Counted from the stretch's first letter, positions 50,739 to 59,727 are shown. The stretch: DNA of 64,000 bases from Kribbella sp. NBC_01245 (GCF_036226525.1 NZ_CP108487.1:6262001-6326000), one strand, 5' to 3'. Notes: generated from the sequence alone by a model not told the origin. Translations and numbers: made by a program.

Positions 50739-51349
50739 CCGTGTACCAGATCCCAGAAGGCCACTTCGAACCGTGCCACCCGCCCGAACGCCACATCCAG
50801 CTCACGGGTCAGCTCCAGCTGGTCGACCAGGCCCGCCAGGTCCTCGACGTACGCCGCGAAGTCGGGAGAGGACCAATTCGCGATAAACCTCGCGTACGGC
50901 GTACCGGCTGGCGTGGTGTCGCGGACCGAGGCCCACGCGTCGTAGTAGGCCTTCTCCACGCCGTACAGCACAGTGATGCCGACGGGCCAGCCGTCCCGAA
51001 CGGAGGCCAGCAGGTACGACGAATAGCCGAGGTTGATCGGGGAGGGCTCGACGTCGAGGTCCAACCCACGAGCGGCGGCCTCGGTCTCGAACAGCGCCAG
51101 CTCGGGCTCGAGCGCGGCCAGGCCACCCGCGAGCACGGCACGGGCCTCGTCGGACGGCGCGACCGCAGTCAGCTCGGAGAGGAAGTCCCGGAAAGCCCGG
51201 ACGAAGTAGTGGTCCTCGACCAGCCAGCGGTCGAAGGTGGCCGCGGGCAGCGTGCCGGCCGAGGTCTCGGTGACGAACGGGTGCACCAGGATCTGCCGCC
51301 ACAGCGTGGACTGGGCGGTCAGGAGGGCACGGCTCGTGGTCTCGGGCAC
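50735..51349 (-). CDS. TenA/thiaminase-II-like protein
   Basis: A 204-residue helical protein with TETSAGTLPAATFDRWLVED followed by YFVRAFRDFL, the opening of the TenA/PqqC fold, and a GVEKAYYDAWASV helix near the C-terminus. TenA enzymes hydrolyse thiamine or its breakdown products; the active-site Cys common in TenA is not evident, so the role is uncertain. GTG 51349 is the best start. It may share a transcript with the GH43 gene 64 bases upstream. Confidence 0.65.
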   Translation of the reverse strand: MPETTSRALLTAQSTLWRQILVHPFVTETSAGTLPAATFDRWLVEDHYFVRAFRDFLSELTAVAPSDEARAVLAGGLAALEPELALFETEAAARGLDLDVEPSPINLGYSSYLLASVRDGWPVGITVLYGVEKAYYDAWASVRDTTPAGTPYARFIANWSSPDFAAYVEDLAGLVDQLELTRELDVAFGRVARFEVAFWDLVHG

Positions 51350-51413
51350 CCGGGCATTGTCCCAGGTGCTTCCGACAACGGGCAGTGCCCTCCTATTCCA
51401 GTTCAATCCCGAG

Positions 51414-52850
51414 TCAGGAACCAGCGCCCCAGACCTCGACCCGGTCCATGCTGATCACGGTGGCACTGGAGTTCGGATTGCGCTCGCCGGTGACGCGGAT
51501 CCGGAGCGTGTGCGGCCCCGGCGGCAGTACCGGGCTGAGGTAGTTGAGCTCCTCGCCGACCCGGATGTCGCTGTGGAAGTCGACCCGCTGTTCGGGACCA
51601 CCGTCGATCGAGATGGCGGCGATGCCGTTACCGCGATCGCGGACGCTGAGCAGGCCGACCTGGGTGCCGTCGAACCGGATCGTCGCGGTCGCGTTGGTCA
51701 CGCCACTCCAGTGGTCGTTACCCCAGAAACACTGGACGCCACAGCCCGAACCGGACGACCACGCACCGGCGTACTCCACCTGCCACGGGCCCGTGCCGAT
51801 ATCGGTGTCGTTGATCCAGCGCGTCGCGGCGCCGGGATCACCCGCGGGCAGGTTCTGCGTGGCGCCCGCGGCGAGGGGACGGCCGAAGTTCGGCGTGCCG
51901 TCCGCGTTCCAGGTGAAGCGCTGGGCTCGGGTGGTGCGGAAGGCGTACGTGTAGGCGCTGGTGTTCTTGCCGTGGTACGCGATCCAGTCCTCGGTGCCGT
52001 CCGGCGACTTGAAGAACGAGTGGTGCCCGGGTCCCCACACGCCCGTCGCGTCGTTGCGGGAGAACACCGGTCCGGCGTGCTGCGTCCAGTTGGCCGCGAC
52101 CATCGGGTCCGCGCCGTTCGCGATGCTCTTCATCCACAACTGGTAGTCGGGCTTGCCGGTGTCGCAAGTCGAGTACGTCAGGAACGTCCGGCCATTGCGG
52201 TACAGAGGCGTCGGGCCCTCGCGTACCTCGGTACAGCCGCCACTGGCCGGTATGGCCACTCGCGAGCCGGTAGTCGTCCAGGCGTTACTCATCCGGGCTA
52301 TGTAGAGCTGTGCCGGTCCACCCTGGCCACGGCCGGGCCCTGTCCACACGAAGTACGTCTGGCCGTTGTGCGTGATGGGCTCGCCGTCGATCGCGTACTC
52401 CCCGAAGTCGGCGATCTTGGCCTTGAACGAGTACGGGCCCATCGGGTCGTCCCCGGCAGACTCCAGCACGTACATCCTGTGGTTCGCGTCGACGCCGTCT
52501 GAGGCGGTGTAGTAGATGTACCAACGTGAGCCGACGTGGCGGAACGCCGGCGCCCACATCTGCGTATTGCGGCTCGGGTCGCTGTCGCGCCACACAACCT
52601 CTTCTGGCGCGTTGAGCAGCGTTGCGAGGCTGGGCGAACGCCAGATGCCGATGCGGTCTCCCCGCGTCGTGGCGACGTAGTAGCTGCCCTGGTGGTACAT
52701 GACCGACGGATCCGCGCTGGGGTTCAGCGGATTGCGGAAGTTGTGCACGACGGCCTCGGTCGAATCTGGCATGGGTACGGCGTTACTGGTGGCGGGCGTG
52801 GCCAGGAGCAGCACTGTCAGCGCTGCGGCCAGCCGACGGAATCGGGACAT
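51414..52850 (-). CDS. secreted glycoside hydrolase family 43-like enzyme with C-terminal binding domain
   Basis: A 478-residue protein with a signal peptide (RRLAAALTVLLLATPATSNA). Residues 35-320 form a five-bladed beta-propeller of GH43 type: NPLNPSADPSVMYHQGSYY (base Asp), the MWAPAFRHVGSRWYIYYTA blade, YAIDGEPITHNGQTYFVW, CTEVREGPTPLYRNG (acid Glu) and GPGHHSFFKSPDG. Residues about 350-478 are a beta-sandwich carbohydrate-binding-like domain (WSGVTNATATIRFDGTQVG, PGPHTLRIRVTG). It probably attacks arabinose- or xylose-containing plant polymers. Confidence 0.8.
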   Translation of the reverse strand: MSRFRRLAAALTVLLLATPATSNAVPMPDSTEAVVHNFRNPLNPSADPSVMYHQGSYYVATTRGDRIGIWRSPSLATLLNAPEEVVWRDSDPSRNTQMWAPAFRHVGSRWYIYYTASDGVDANHRMYVLESAGDDPMGPYSFKAKIADFGEYAIDGEPITHNGQTYFVWTGPGRGQGGPAQLYIARMSNAWTTTGSRVAIPASGGCTEVREGPTPLYRNGRTFLTYSTCDTGKPDYQLWMKSIANGADPMVAANWTQHAGPVFSRNDATGVWGPGHHSFFKSPDGTEDWIAYHGKNTSAYTYAFRTTRAQRFTWNADGTPNFGRPLAAGATQNLPAGDPGAATRWINDTDIGTGPWQVEYAGAWSSGSGCGVQCFWGNDHWSGVTNATATIRFDGTQVGLLSVRDRGNGIAAISIDGGPEQRVDFHSDIRVGEELNYLSPVLPPGPHTLRIRVTGERNPNSSATVISMDRVEVWGAGS

Positions 52851-52889
52851 GGGGGCGGTCCTCTCACCGATACGGAGAAACTAGTTCTA

Positions 52890-52897
52890 CAACGTTG
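52890..52897. promoter_or_regulatory. LacI-type palindrome CAACGTTG
   Basis: A perfect 8-base palindrome, within ACAACGTTGCA, 40 bases before the GH43 start. It resembles LacI-family operators found before sugar-use genes. Confidence 0.45.
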
Positions 52898-52973
52898 CAA
52901 TCCGACACGCCAGGCCCTACGACGCAGATCGAATGGCTGGAACCAGCGGCCGGAGCGTGGCGTCGTAGATCGC

Positions 52974-53206
52974 ATGAAGCTCAAGGTGCGAGTGGTGCAC
53001 TACCGCCGCCAGGGACTGGAACGCTGGTATGCGGACATCGACGACGCCGATGACCGTCAGCCCGACGACCCCACTGGTACGCCGACGGATACGCCAGCCA
53101 GTGCGACGCCCTCGCCGCCGCCTGTGCCCGGCTACTCGAACTAGACCAGGCCTTGGCGGCAGGAGTCTCCCCCCACCGCCTCAGCCAACTCAGTCACGCA
53201 GCTTAG
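52974..53206 (+). pseudogene. small gene of about 77 codons with apparent one-base deletion
   Basis: ATG 52974 opens MKLKVRVVHYRRQGLERWYADIDD in one frame, which later becomes Pro/Thr-rich and non-protein-like. Another frame from about 53068 gives HWYADGYASQCDALAAACAR and LLELDQALAAGVSPHRLSQL, ending at TAG 53204. Adding one C to the C-run near 53070 joins both into one sensible helical protein. It may be real decay or a sequence error. Function unknown. Confidence 0.45.
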
Positions 53207-53369
53207 TGTCCCGTGTCCGAGGTTCCTTGGCGCTTGCGGCGCCCAGGCACGCACCTCGCGGCACTGGAGAACCATCCACGATGCTCCGCATCGAGGACGC
53301 TCCTCCAGCACCGCGATGCACGCACCTGAACACCGCAATCACTCAAGCAACCTCGGACACGGGACACTA
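53204..53369. repeat. inverted-repeat element spanning stop codon to stop codon
   Basis: Perfect 21-base arms (53204-53224 and 53349-53369, starting TAGTGTCCCGTG) enclose 124 bases. The TAG of the plus-strand small gene is the first codon of the left arm, and the TAG of the minus-strand beta-helix gene is the end of the right arm. It may be a bidirectional terminator or an inserted element that supplied both stops. Confidence 0.8.
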
Positions 53370-55583
53370 GGGATAGCTAGGCAGGTAGTTCACCTGGTTC
53401 GCGGTGTTCGAAGTGCCGCCGGTGTTGTTGATGATCCGGTTGATCGTGCCGACGCCGCCGAGTGAGACCGTGACCAGATTGGTGAAGCGCACGCCTGGCC
53501 GGTCGGGTACCTCGAAGGCCCGGCTGGCGACGATCGACGGATTCGTCTGGAAGAACGAGTAGACGCCAACGCCCCAGGCCTGATGCGTGGTCACGTTGTC
53601 CGCCACCTTGTACGCCGCCCAGCCGAGAGTGCCCGGGCCGCTACTCCACCCCGCCTGCTCCGGAACGTCGTACGGCATCTCGTTCTGGTAGAAGTACGTC
53701 CGGCCGCCATTGCCGTTCCAGAGCGTCTCGTACTGCTGGTAGTGCTCGACGAACAACCCGTACATGGTCACGTCGTTGCCGTTGACAACAAGTCCGTTGG
53801 CCGCGGTGTTCACGTCCCAGCCGACGGCGTTGCCGTGGTCGGCCCGCCACAGCCAGAGGTGGTCGCCGATGACGTTGTTGCTGTTCACCCGCAGGCTCAC
53901 GCTCGCCTTGCCGACCTGCGGTCCACCGCCGATCCGGACGAAGACGTCATGCAGTGAAGTCGGGTTGGCCGCGTGGCTCGCGGTGGAACCGGCCGGCCCG
54001 ACCTCGATCAGTACGGGCGAGTTGACCGGCCCGGCGTCGACCAGGAATCCGGCCAGCTTGACCCCGTCGACGTCTGCGACCGTCAGAGCCGCCTTGCCGG
54101 TGTCAGGCTGCAGTGTGGCCAGACCGAGGCCCAGTACGACAGTGTTGGCGCGAGTCACTCGAATCGTGTCGTCGAGGTGGTAGATGCCAGGAGTGAACAG
54201 AAGGTGTTTCCCCTGCTCTAGCGCGGCATTGATCGTCGTGACCGCGGCACCGGGCTTGACCACGTAGAAGTCGCTCAGCGAGATCGACGTACCTGCAGCG
54301 GGCCCGTTCGCCCAGCTCGTCCCTGAGGTGTTCTGCCGCAATGCGGGCACGAAAACGCTATAGCTGCCGGCGTTGTCGATGTAGAGGAACGGCTTCTCCC
54401 TGACGACAGGCGTCTGACCGACAACCGTGTGGGAGGGGTTCGGGAAGTGTGGCGGCGGTGCGCCGTTCACCCCGAGGAACACCATGTTCCAAACGGATCC
54501 GGCCCAGCTGCCGAACTCCGAGTTCCGCGAGAACCACTGCTGCTGCGAGCCGGAGACGACCCGGCCGTCGATCTTGGTGTCCGCGAAGAGACCGCCACTG
54601 GCCCAGCCGTCACCACCGTTCCAGAGCTGGATCTCCGGCGCGCCCTTCAGGTGCATGCGACGGTACGGCGCGGCCTGGGAGACGGCCCATCGCTCGATCT
54701 GTCCGGGTGGTGTGGTCACCGCCAGGTTCTCCGCCGAACGCCAGAAGTTCTGGGTGGCATTGCCGAGGTTGTTCGGGTCGTCGCCTTGCTGCAGCCAGTC
54801 GGCCTCTACCCGCACATGGCCGTTGAGGTTGACGTCGTCCGGGGAGAGACCGAGGCCGGCGACCTGGGTGAAGAAGCCGAGGTTCACGTCCGCGTTGTAC
54901 GTGCCGGGCTTGAAGAGGGTGGCGTAGCGCTCGGGCCCGAACTGGTTGGTGTGCTGCTGGGCCGCGATGACGTTCAGCCGGTTCTGCAGCTCGGCCTGCG
55001 GCGTACTCGGGCCGAACACGAAGACGTTCGGCCCGAAGTCCGGGTTGCGCGGGTCTGTCGGCGGTACGACTGGCCCGGTCCCGCCGTCGGTCGTACGCAC
55101 GGCGACCTCCCAGAGTGAGTAGCCCCAGCCGGTAGCACGTTGCGTGCCGTGGATCCGCAGGTAGCGGCCGCTGCCGGTGACGTCCAGCGCCTGTGTGCCG
55201 CCAGTGCCGGTTGTAGTCGAGTAGATCGGGCTCCAGCTTGTGCCGTTGTCCGAGACCTGTAGCTCAAACGCCCGGCCGTACGCCGTCTCCCAGGTGAGCG
55301 CTACCTGGCAGATGGACTGGGTAGAACCTAGATCGATCTGGAGCCACTGCGGGTCGGCGAAGGCGCTTGCCCATCTAGTGCCGGGATTACCGTCCACTGC
55401 GGCCGTGGCCGGCGTACCGCCGTTCTCGACGGATGAGGAGGTCGCTGGTTTGTTCTGCGCGATGTTCGTGGTTCCACAGGCCTGTGCGGCCGCTTGGGCG
55501 TTATCGCCGCCAGGAGCGACAACGAAGGCGGACGCGAGTAGCAGGGCCGTTGGTATCGGGAGCAAGCGTCTGAATCTAGACAT
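53367..55583 (-). CDS. secreted discoidin-domain/beta-helix protein
   Basis: A 738-residue exported protein. A signal peptide ends near AQAAAQA. An F5/8C (CBM32-like) domain covers about 40-165 (NIAQNKPATSSSVENGGTPA, WLQIDLGSTQSICQVALTWE, RYLRIHGTQRATGWGYSLWE). The rest is a right-handed beta-helix of pectate-lyase/GH55 type with coil repeats (INAALEQGKHLLFTPGIYHL, VADVDGVKLAGFLVDAG, ANGLVVNGNDVTMYGLFVEH). A polysaccharide lyase or glucanase role is possible; catalytic residues are not assigned. A perfect LacI-type palindrome lies 58 bases upstream of the start. Confidence 0.75.
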   Translation of the reverse strand: MSRFRRLLPIPTALLLASAFVVAPGGDNAQAAAQACGTTNIAQNKPATSSSVENGGTPATAAVDGNPGTRWASAFADPQWLQIDLGSTQSICQVALTWETAYGRAFELQVSDNGTSWSPIYSTTTGTGGTQALDVTGSGRYLRIHGTQRATGWGYSLWEVAVRTTDGGTGPVVPPTDPRNPDFGPNVFVFGPSTPQAELQNRLNVIAAQQHTNQFGPERYATLFKPGTYNADVNLGFFTQVAGLGLSPDDVNLNGHVRVEADWLQQGDDPNNLGNATQNFWRSAENLAVTTPPGQIERWAVSQAAPYRRMHLKGAPEIQLWNGGDGWASGGLFADTKIDGRVVSGSQQQWFSRNSEFGSWAGSVWNMVFLGVNGAPPPHFPNPSHTVVGQTPVVREKPFLYIDNAGSYSVFVPALRQNTSGTSWANGPAAGTSISLSDFYVVKPGAAVTTINAALEQGKHLLFTPGIYHLDDTIRVTRANTVVLGLGLATLQPDTGKAALTVADVDGVKLAGFLVDAGPVNSPVLIEVGPAGSTASHAANPTSLHDVFVRIGGGPQVGKASVSLRVNSNNVIGDHLWLWRADHGNAVGWDVNTAANGLVVNGNDVTMYGLFVEHYQQYETLWNGNGGRTYFYQNEMPYDVPEQAGWSSGPGTLGWAAYKVADNVTTHQAWGVGVYSFFQTNPSIVASRAFEVPDRPGVRFTNLVTVSLGGVGTINRIINNTGGTSNTANQVNYLPSYP

Positions 55584-55640
55584 GGCGGGGCCAATCAGGA
55601 GAGGACGGTGAGCCGGGTTGGGGCACCTTTTCCTGCAGGA

Positions 55641-55658
55641 TCAGAGAGCGCTCTCTGA
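55641..55658. promoter_or_regulatory. 18-bp LacI-type palindrome (AGAGAGCGCTCTCT core)
   Basis: A perfect 18-base palindrome reading TCAGAGAGCGCTCTCTGA. The GAGAGCGCTCTC core is the form seen for LacI-family repressors of glycoside-hydrolase genes. It lies between the divergent beta-helix and GH1 genes. Confidence 0.75.
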
Positions 55659-55688
55659 GAGATTCGCGGCTGGTTCACCCGCTGTCAA

Positions 55689-55700
55689 GGGAACGTTCCC
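55689..55700. promoter_or_regulatory. second palindrome GGGAACGTTCCC
   Basis: A perfect 12-base palindrome in the same divergent spacer, nearer the GH1 gene. With the 55641 site it suggests two operators for one or two LacI-type repressors. Confidence 0.6.
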
Positions 55701-55811
55701 CCAGCGTGGTTCCGGAACTTGGTCAGCGGTAAGCCCTTGCGGGAAAAGTGAGAAGCTGTCACTTTATTCGTGACCACTGTTCCACGGAGAGTGACGACGG
55801 AGGGTCCCGAG

Positions 55812-57095
55812 ATGGTTGCCAGGGTTGTGGGTTGTCTGGTCTTGATCGCGGCTCTATTACTCGGATCGTCCGCACCTGCGGCGGCCGGCCCGCCACCGTT
55901 GTCGGCTGACTTCCTGTGGGGTGTGGCCAGTTCCGGGTTCCAGTCCGAGGGCGCCGGCCCGGACAGCAACTGGCGGCGGTATGCCGCGGGCAAGGAGCCG
56001 TACCGCAACGGCGTCGACTTCCGGCATCGCTACGGCGAGGACATCACCAGGGCCGCCGAGATGGGCCTGAAGGTCTTCCGGTTCAGCATCGAGTGGGCCC
56101 GAGTCCAGCCGACTCCCACCAGCTGGGACGCGACCGAGCTGGCCTACTACGACGACGTCGTACGGCGGATCCAGGCGGCCGGGATGCGCCCGATGATCAC
56201 GTTGGACCACTGGGTCTATCCCGGCTGGATCGCCGACCGTGGCGGTTGGGCGAACGCGTCGATCGTCGACCAGTGGATGGCTTACGCGAGCGCGATGGTC
56301 GAGCGCTACCGCGGCCGGCAGGCGTACTGGATCACCTTCAACGAGCCCACGATTTACCTGCAGCAGGAAATCGGTAATGGCGGCATCAATCCGTTCCTCG
56401 CGCCGGTGATGCTCGACCGGCTGGTCCGGGCACATCGGCGAGCGTTCGACCTGATCCACCAGCGCGACCCGGGTGCGCCGGTATCGAGCAATGTCGCGTT
56501 CGTTCCGGCCGCGGAATTCCTGATGGGGCTCGCATTCTGGGATCGAGTGGCCGACAAACTCGACTTCATCGGGATCGACTATTACTACGGGCTCAGCCTC
56601 GACAATCTGACCGCGGTCAATGCCGTCAATGGTGAACTCTGGAAGATCGATCCGCAGCCGGACGGGATCTATCACGCGCTGCGGTATTACCACGCCAAGC
56701 GCCCCGGGCTGCCGCTCTACATCATCGAAAACGGCATGCCGACGGACAACGGAAAAGCCCGCGCCGATGGGTACACCCGGTCCGATCATCTGCGTGACCA
56801 CATCTACTGGCTGCAACGCGCACGCGCCGACGGCATGAACGTGATCGGCTACAACTACTGGAGCATCACCGACAACTACGAGTGGGGCAGTTACCGGCCG
56901 CGGTTCGGCCTCTACACCGTGGACGCCGCGACCGATCCGACGCTGGCCAGGCGAGCGACCGACGCCGTCGCGACGTACCGGCAGATCGCCACGAGCGGCG
57001 GCGTGCCAAGTGGCTACGTCCCGGTCAAACGGCAGTCGATCTGCTCACTGGTCAACCTGCTCACCAGTTGCCTCTCCCCACCGCAAAGGCCCTAG
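55812..57095 (+). CDS. secreted glycoside hydrolase family 1 enzyme
   Basis: A 427-residue exported GH1. Signal peptide VGCLVLIAALLLGSSAPAAA. LWGVASSGFQSEGA and FRFSIEWARVQP are the barrel start; the acid/base Glu is in ITFNEPT and the nucleophile in YIIENGMPT. IGYNYWSITDNYEWGSY is the conserved end. It is probably a beta-glucosidase or relative; most bacterial GH1 are cytoplasmic, so export is notable. ATG 55812 follows GGAGGG. Its stop overlaps the stop of the convergent gene within CTAG. Confidence 0.88.
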   Translation: MVARVVGCLVLIAALLLGSSAPAAAGPPPLSADFLWGVASSGFQSEGAGPDSNWRRYAAGKEPYRNGVDFRHRYGEDITRAAEMGLKVFRFSIEWARVQPTPTSWDATELAYYDDVVRRIQAAGMRPMITLDHWVYPGWIADRGGWANASIVDQWMAYASAMVERYRGRQAYWITFNEPTIYLQQEIGNGGINPFLAPVMLDRLVRAHRRAFDLIHQRDPGAPVSSNVAFVPAAEFLMGLAFWDRVADKLDFIGIDYYYGLSLDNLTAVNAVNGELWKIDPQPDGIYHALRYYHAKRPGLPLYIIENGMPTDNGKARADGYTRSDHLRDHIYWLQRARADGMNVIGYNYWSITDNYEWGSYRPRFGLYTVDAATDPTLARRATDAVATYRQIATSGGVPSGYVPVKRQSICSLVNLLTSCLSPPQRP

Positions 57096-57904
57096 CTGGC
57101 CAGTTGGGGGCTGAGGAAGCGAGTGTGGAGGTCGGTCAGGGCTTGGCTCAGGTCGGCTACGTGGATTGCGATTGCTGCCGGGTCGAGGCGTTTGCTTTCG
57201 CCCGCGAGTTCGAAGTCGGCCGCGGCTTGCGAGACGAGTGCGAGCAAGGCGGTGTTGCTTCGCATCGTCAAGCGTTGCAGGGCGATTCGTTGCGCCGCCG
57301 CACTCGCCACGCCGAGCAGGAGGCGGTCGGCGACGACGACTTCGGCCCAGGCGAGGGCGAGGCGTGCGGACAGGCCGTTCTCGCCGATCCACGGCGCGGC
57401 CGCGGCGTCCAGCTGCTGATGGAACGACGCGACCCAGGGCGAGCAGTTCCAGACCGGCCCGACCCGGAACAACGCGGGCGTCGTACCGTCCGCCGTGATC
57501 GTGCTGAGCACCGCGACGGCATCCCGTACCGAGGCGAATCGTGGCGCATGGCCGAACAGGTCGAGGTCGTACTCGATCAGCACATCGAGCCGGCGCAGCG
57601 TCTGTACGGCGACCAGCAGCTCGCGCGGATCGGCCCCGGTGAGGTGCAACCGGACCCGCAGCAAGCCGTCGTCGCGCAACCGCCGGAAGGTGAGCGCGTC
57701 GACGTCGGTGGGCAGGCACTCGGTGGTCCAGAGCACGTGCCCGAGCAGCCCGTCCAGCCGCAGGCGCTCGACGATGTCGACGCCGTACGGCAGCCCTGGC
57801 TCGGCCCGCGCCGGTGCCAGTCGCATGATCGTTGCCCCATACAAGGACTCGCCGGACTGCGTGGACACAGCCGTGCCCGCCCCGGCGTACTGCTCCGGAT
57901 TCAT
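57092..57904 (-). CDS. protein of unknown function, 270 residues
   Basis: Starts at ATG 57904 (MNPEQYAG) after a G-rich site. An alternating strand/helix pattern (HVLWTTECLPTDVDALTF, LLRVRLHLTGADPRELLVA, DVLIEYDLDLFG) covers residues 50-150, followed by helices (LALAWAEVVVADRLLLGVA). The first half could be part of an alpha/beta barrel. No CxxxCxxC cluster or other catalytic motif is seen. I do not recognise the family. It overlaps the GH1 gene by four bases at the 3' end. Confidence 0.55.
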   Translation of the reverse strand: MNPEQYAGAGTAVSTQSGESLYGATIMRLAPARAEPGLPYGVDIVERLRLDGLLGHVLWTTECLPTDVDALTFRRLRDDGLLRVRLHLTGADPRELLVAVQTLRRLDVLIEYDLDLFGHAPRFASVRDAVAVLSTITADGTTPALFRVGPVWNCSPWVASFHQQLDAAAAPWIGENGLSARLALAWAEVVVADRLLLGVASAAAQRIALQRLTMRSNTALLALVSQAAADFELAGESKRLDPAAIAIHVADLSQALTDLHTRFLSPQLAS

Positions 57905-58013
57905 GGTCCCCCCACGATGCCGATCGCCTGTTGCCAAGGTCTTCCCGCACGCCCCGGAAGTCAAGACATCAACGCCGTTCCAGACAACGTGTCCCGATCG
58001 TGACTAACGCAGA

Positions 58014-58644
58014 GTGACGTTTTGGAGATGTAGCCCCAAAGAGGGGGAACTCGCCACCCGGCTGGCCCGCACCACCCGCACCCGACTGGCGCCCAGCGCG
58101 CGGCTGGCGGCCCGATCCGGCCTGGCCGCCGGCGCCGTCGGGCTGGAAATTCTGGCTCAACGAAAGGGGTGCGCGCAGTCTCGGCCCAGCCGGCCTGTAC
58201 GGATCGGTCAGTCGCGGGCGGCTCGCGGCCGGCCTCGGCGTGGCCGCCTTGGTGCTGATGGGCGGCTGTACGGCGGTCGTCGGTGGCGCGGGCGGTACGA
58301 CGGGAGGCAAGGCCGCTCCTGCACCGACGGTGACAGTCGAACGGACCGTGCCGGCTCGAGTTGTCGAGGCGGTGCCGACGTCGACGGTGACCGTGACGGC
58401 GGAGCCTCAGCCTGCTCCCACCGTGACCGTCAGCCTGCCACGCGCGACGGTGACGGTGACCGCGCCATTGGTGCGCAAAACGACTACCCGGCCGGAGACG
58501 ACCGAGCCGACTACTGAGCCTGAATCGGCTTATTACGCGAACTGTTCGGAGGCGCGAGCGGCTGGGGTGGCGCCGCTTTATACCGGAGAGCCGGGCTATA
58601 GCCGCAAGCTCGATCGGGATGGTGATGGCGTGGCCTGTGAGTAG
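58014..58644 (+). CDS. Excalibur-domain membrane protein (apparent frameshift near start)
   Basis: The secure part, from GTG 58240 or earlier in the same frame, has a helix (LGVAALVLMGGC), a Thr/Val-rich stalk (TVTV repeats) and the calcium-binding Excalibur end YYANCSEARAAGVAPLY with DRDGDGVACE. Upstream, the same frame reads a Trp/Pro-rich domain (PDPAWPPAPSGWKFWLNERG), but has no start codon. GTG 58014 lies in another frame; dropping one G from the run near 58039 would join them into a protein of about 209 residues. The N-terminal domain is homologous to the 61559 gene. Confidence 0.6.
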
Positions 58645-58737
58645 TTGTGGGACGACTGGGTGTGGCGGGGTGTTTGCGTTTAAGGTTCCTGTGGCGGTCC
58701 GCCCCCCGGCCGCCTCAGTGAGGAGACAAAAGCACAT

Positions 58738-59661
58738 ATGCGTATTGCCCGGATCGCCCGGCTATTACTTGTCTCGGCGATCGGTTTCGCCGTTCTGCCC
58801 GCCAACGCCAATCCCATAAGAGAATCCGCGCCCGCCAACGCCGTACAGGCTGAGCAGGTTGAACCCTTCGAAGGTCCCGTAGCGACGTACGAGGTCCCGA
58901 GCAAACCGGCCGAGCCGGCGCCGGCCAGCGCAGAGCCGGAATTCGCTGCGCCCGGGTACGCCGTACCGCAGGCTGTGCCGGCCGCGACGGCGGTCGCGCG
59001 GCCGTTGAAGGTGATGCCGTTGGGGGACTCGATCACGTATGGGGTCGGGAGCAGCATCCACGTCGGTTATCGGCTCGACCTGTGGAAGCGCCTCTATACG
59101 GTCGGATTCGCGCCGAACTTCATCGGAAGTCTGCGGAGCGGGCATATGGGCGACAACAACCACGAGGGCCATATCGGCTGGCGGATCGACCAGGTGTCGG
59201 CCAACGTCACCCGCTTCATGGCGTTGTACCAACCGGATGTCGTGCTGCTGCACATCGGTACGAACGATCTCGCGCAGAACTACGACATGGCGCACGCGCC
59301 GCAGCGGTTGTCCCTGCTGATCGACAAGATCCGGCGGGCCCGGCCGACCGCGCGGATCTACGTGGCGAGTCTGATCGCGATGAAGTCGTCGCAGGCGGGT
59401 GTCTCGACGAAGCGGACGGCGTTCAACAACGCGATCCCGGGGATTGTGCAGAAGAAGGGGCCGATGGTCCGGTTCGTGCCGCAGCACCTGGTACCGGCGA
59501 AGGACCTCTCGGATCAGGCGCATCCGAACAACTGCGGCTACGCCAAGATGGCCTACATCTGGTACTACGCCCTCGGCCGTTCCTCACTGAACCAGTCGGG
59601 CAAAGCCTGGCCGACCGGCTACTACCCCTTCGGCAGCGCGAAGGGCCCCTGCAACCCCTGA
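58738..59661 (+). CDS. secreted SGNH/GDSL hydrolase
   Basis: A 307-residue exported esterase-like protein. Signal peptide (LLLVSAIGFAVLPANA), an Ala/Pro-rich linker to about residue 85, then the SGNH blocks: VMPLGDSITYGVG (nucleophile Ser), HIGTNDLAQN (Asn), and DLSDQAHPNNCGY (Asp-His pair). The Gly block lies in FIGSLRSG. It may deacetylate or cleave esters on polysaccharides, in line with the neighbouring glycan enzymes. GAGGAGA precedes ATG 58738. Confidence 0.85.
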   Translation: MRIARIARLLLVSAIGFAVLPANANPIRESAPANAVQAEQVEPFEGPVATYEVPSKPAEPAPASAEPEFAAPGYAVPQAVPAATAVARPLKVMPLGDSITYGVGSSIHVGYRLDLWKRLYTVGFAPNFIGSLRSGHMGDNNHEGHIGWRIDQVSANVTRFMALYQPDVVLLHIGTNDLAQNYDMAHAPQRLSLLIDKIRRARPTARIYVASLIAMKSSQAGVSTKRTAFNNAIPGIVQKKGPMVRFVPQHLVPAKDLSDQAHPNNCGYAKMAYIWYYALGRSSLNQSGKAWPTGYYPFGSAKGPCNP

Positions 59662-59727
59662 GCCTCGGGCCGCCAAGTGCTACGGCGAACCGGCGAGGTT
59701 TCACCGAGGCAAGCCGTGACCAGCCCG

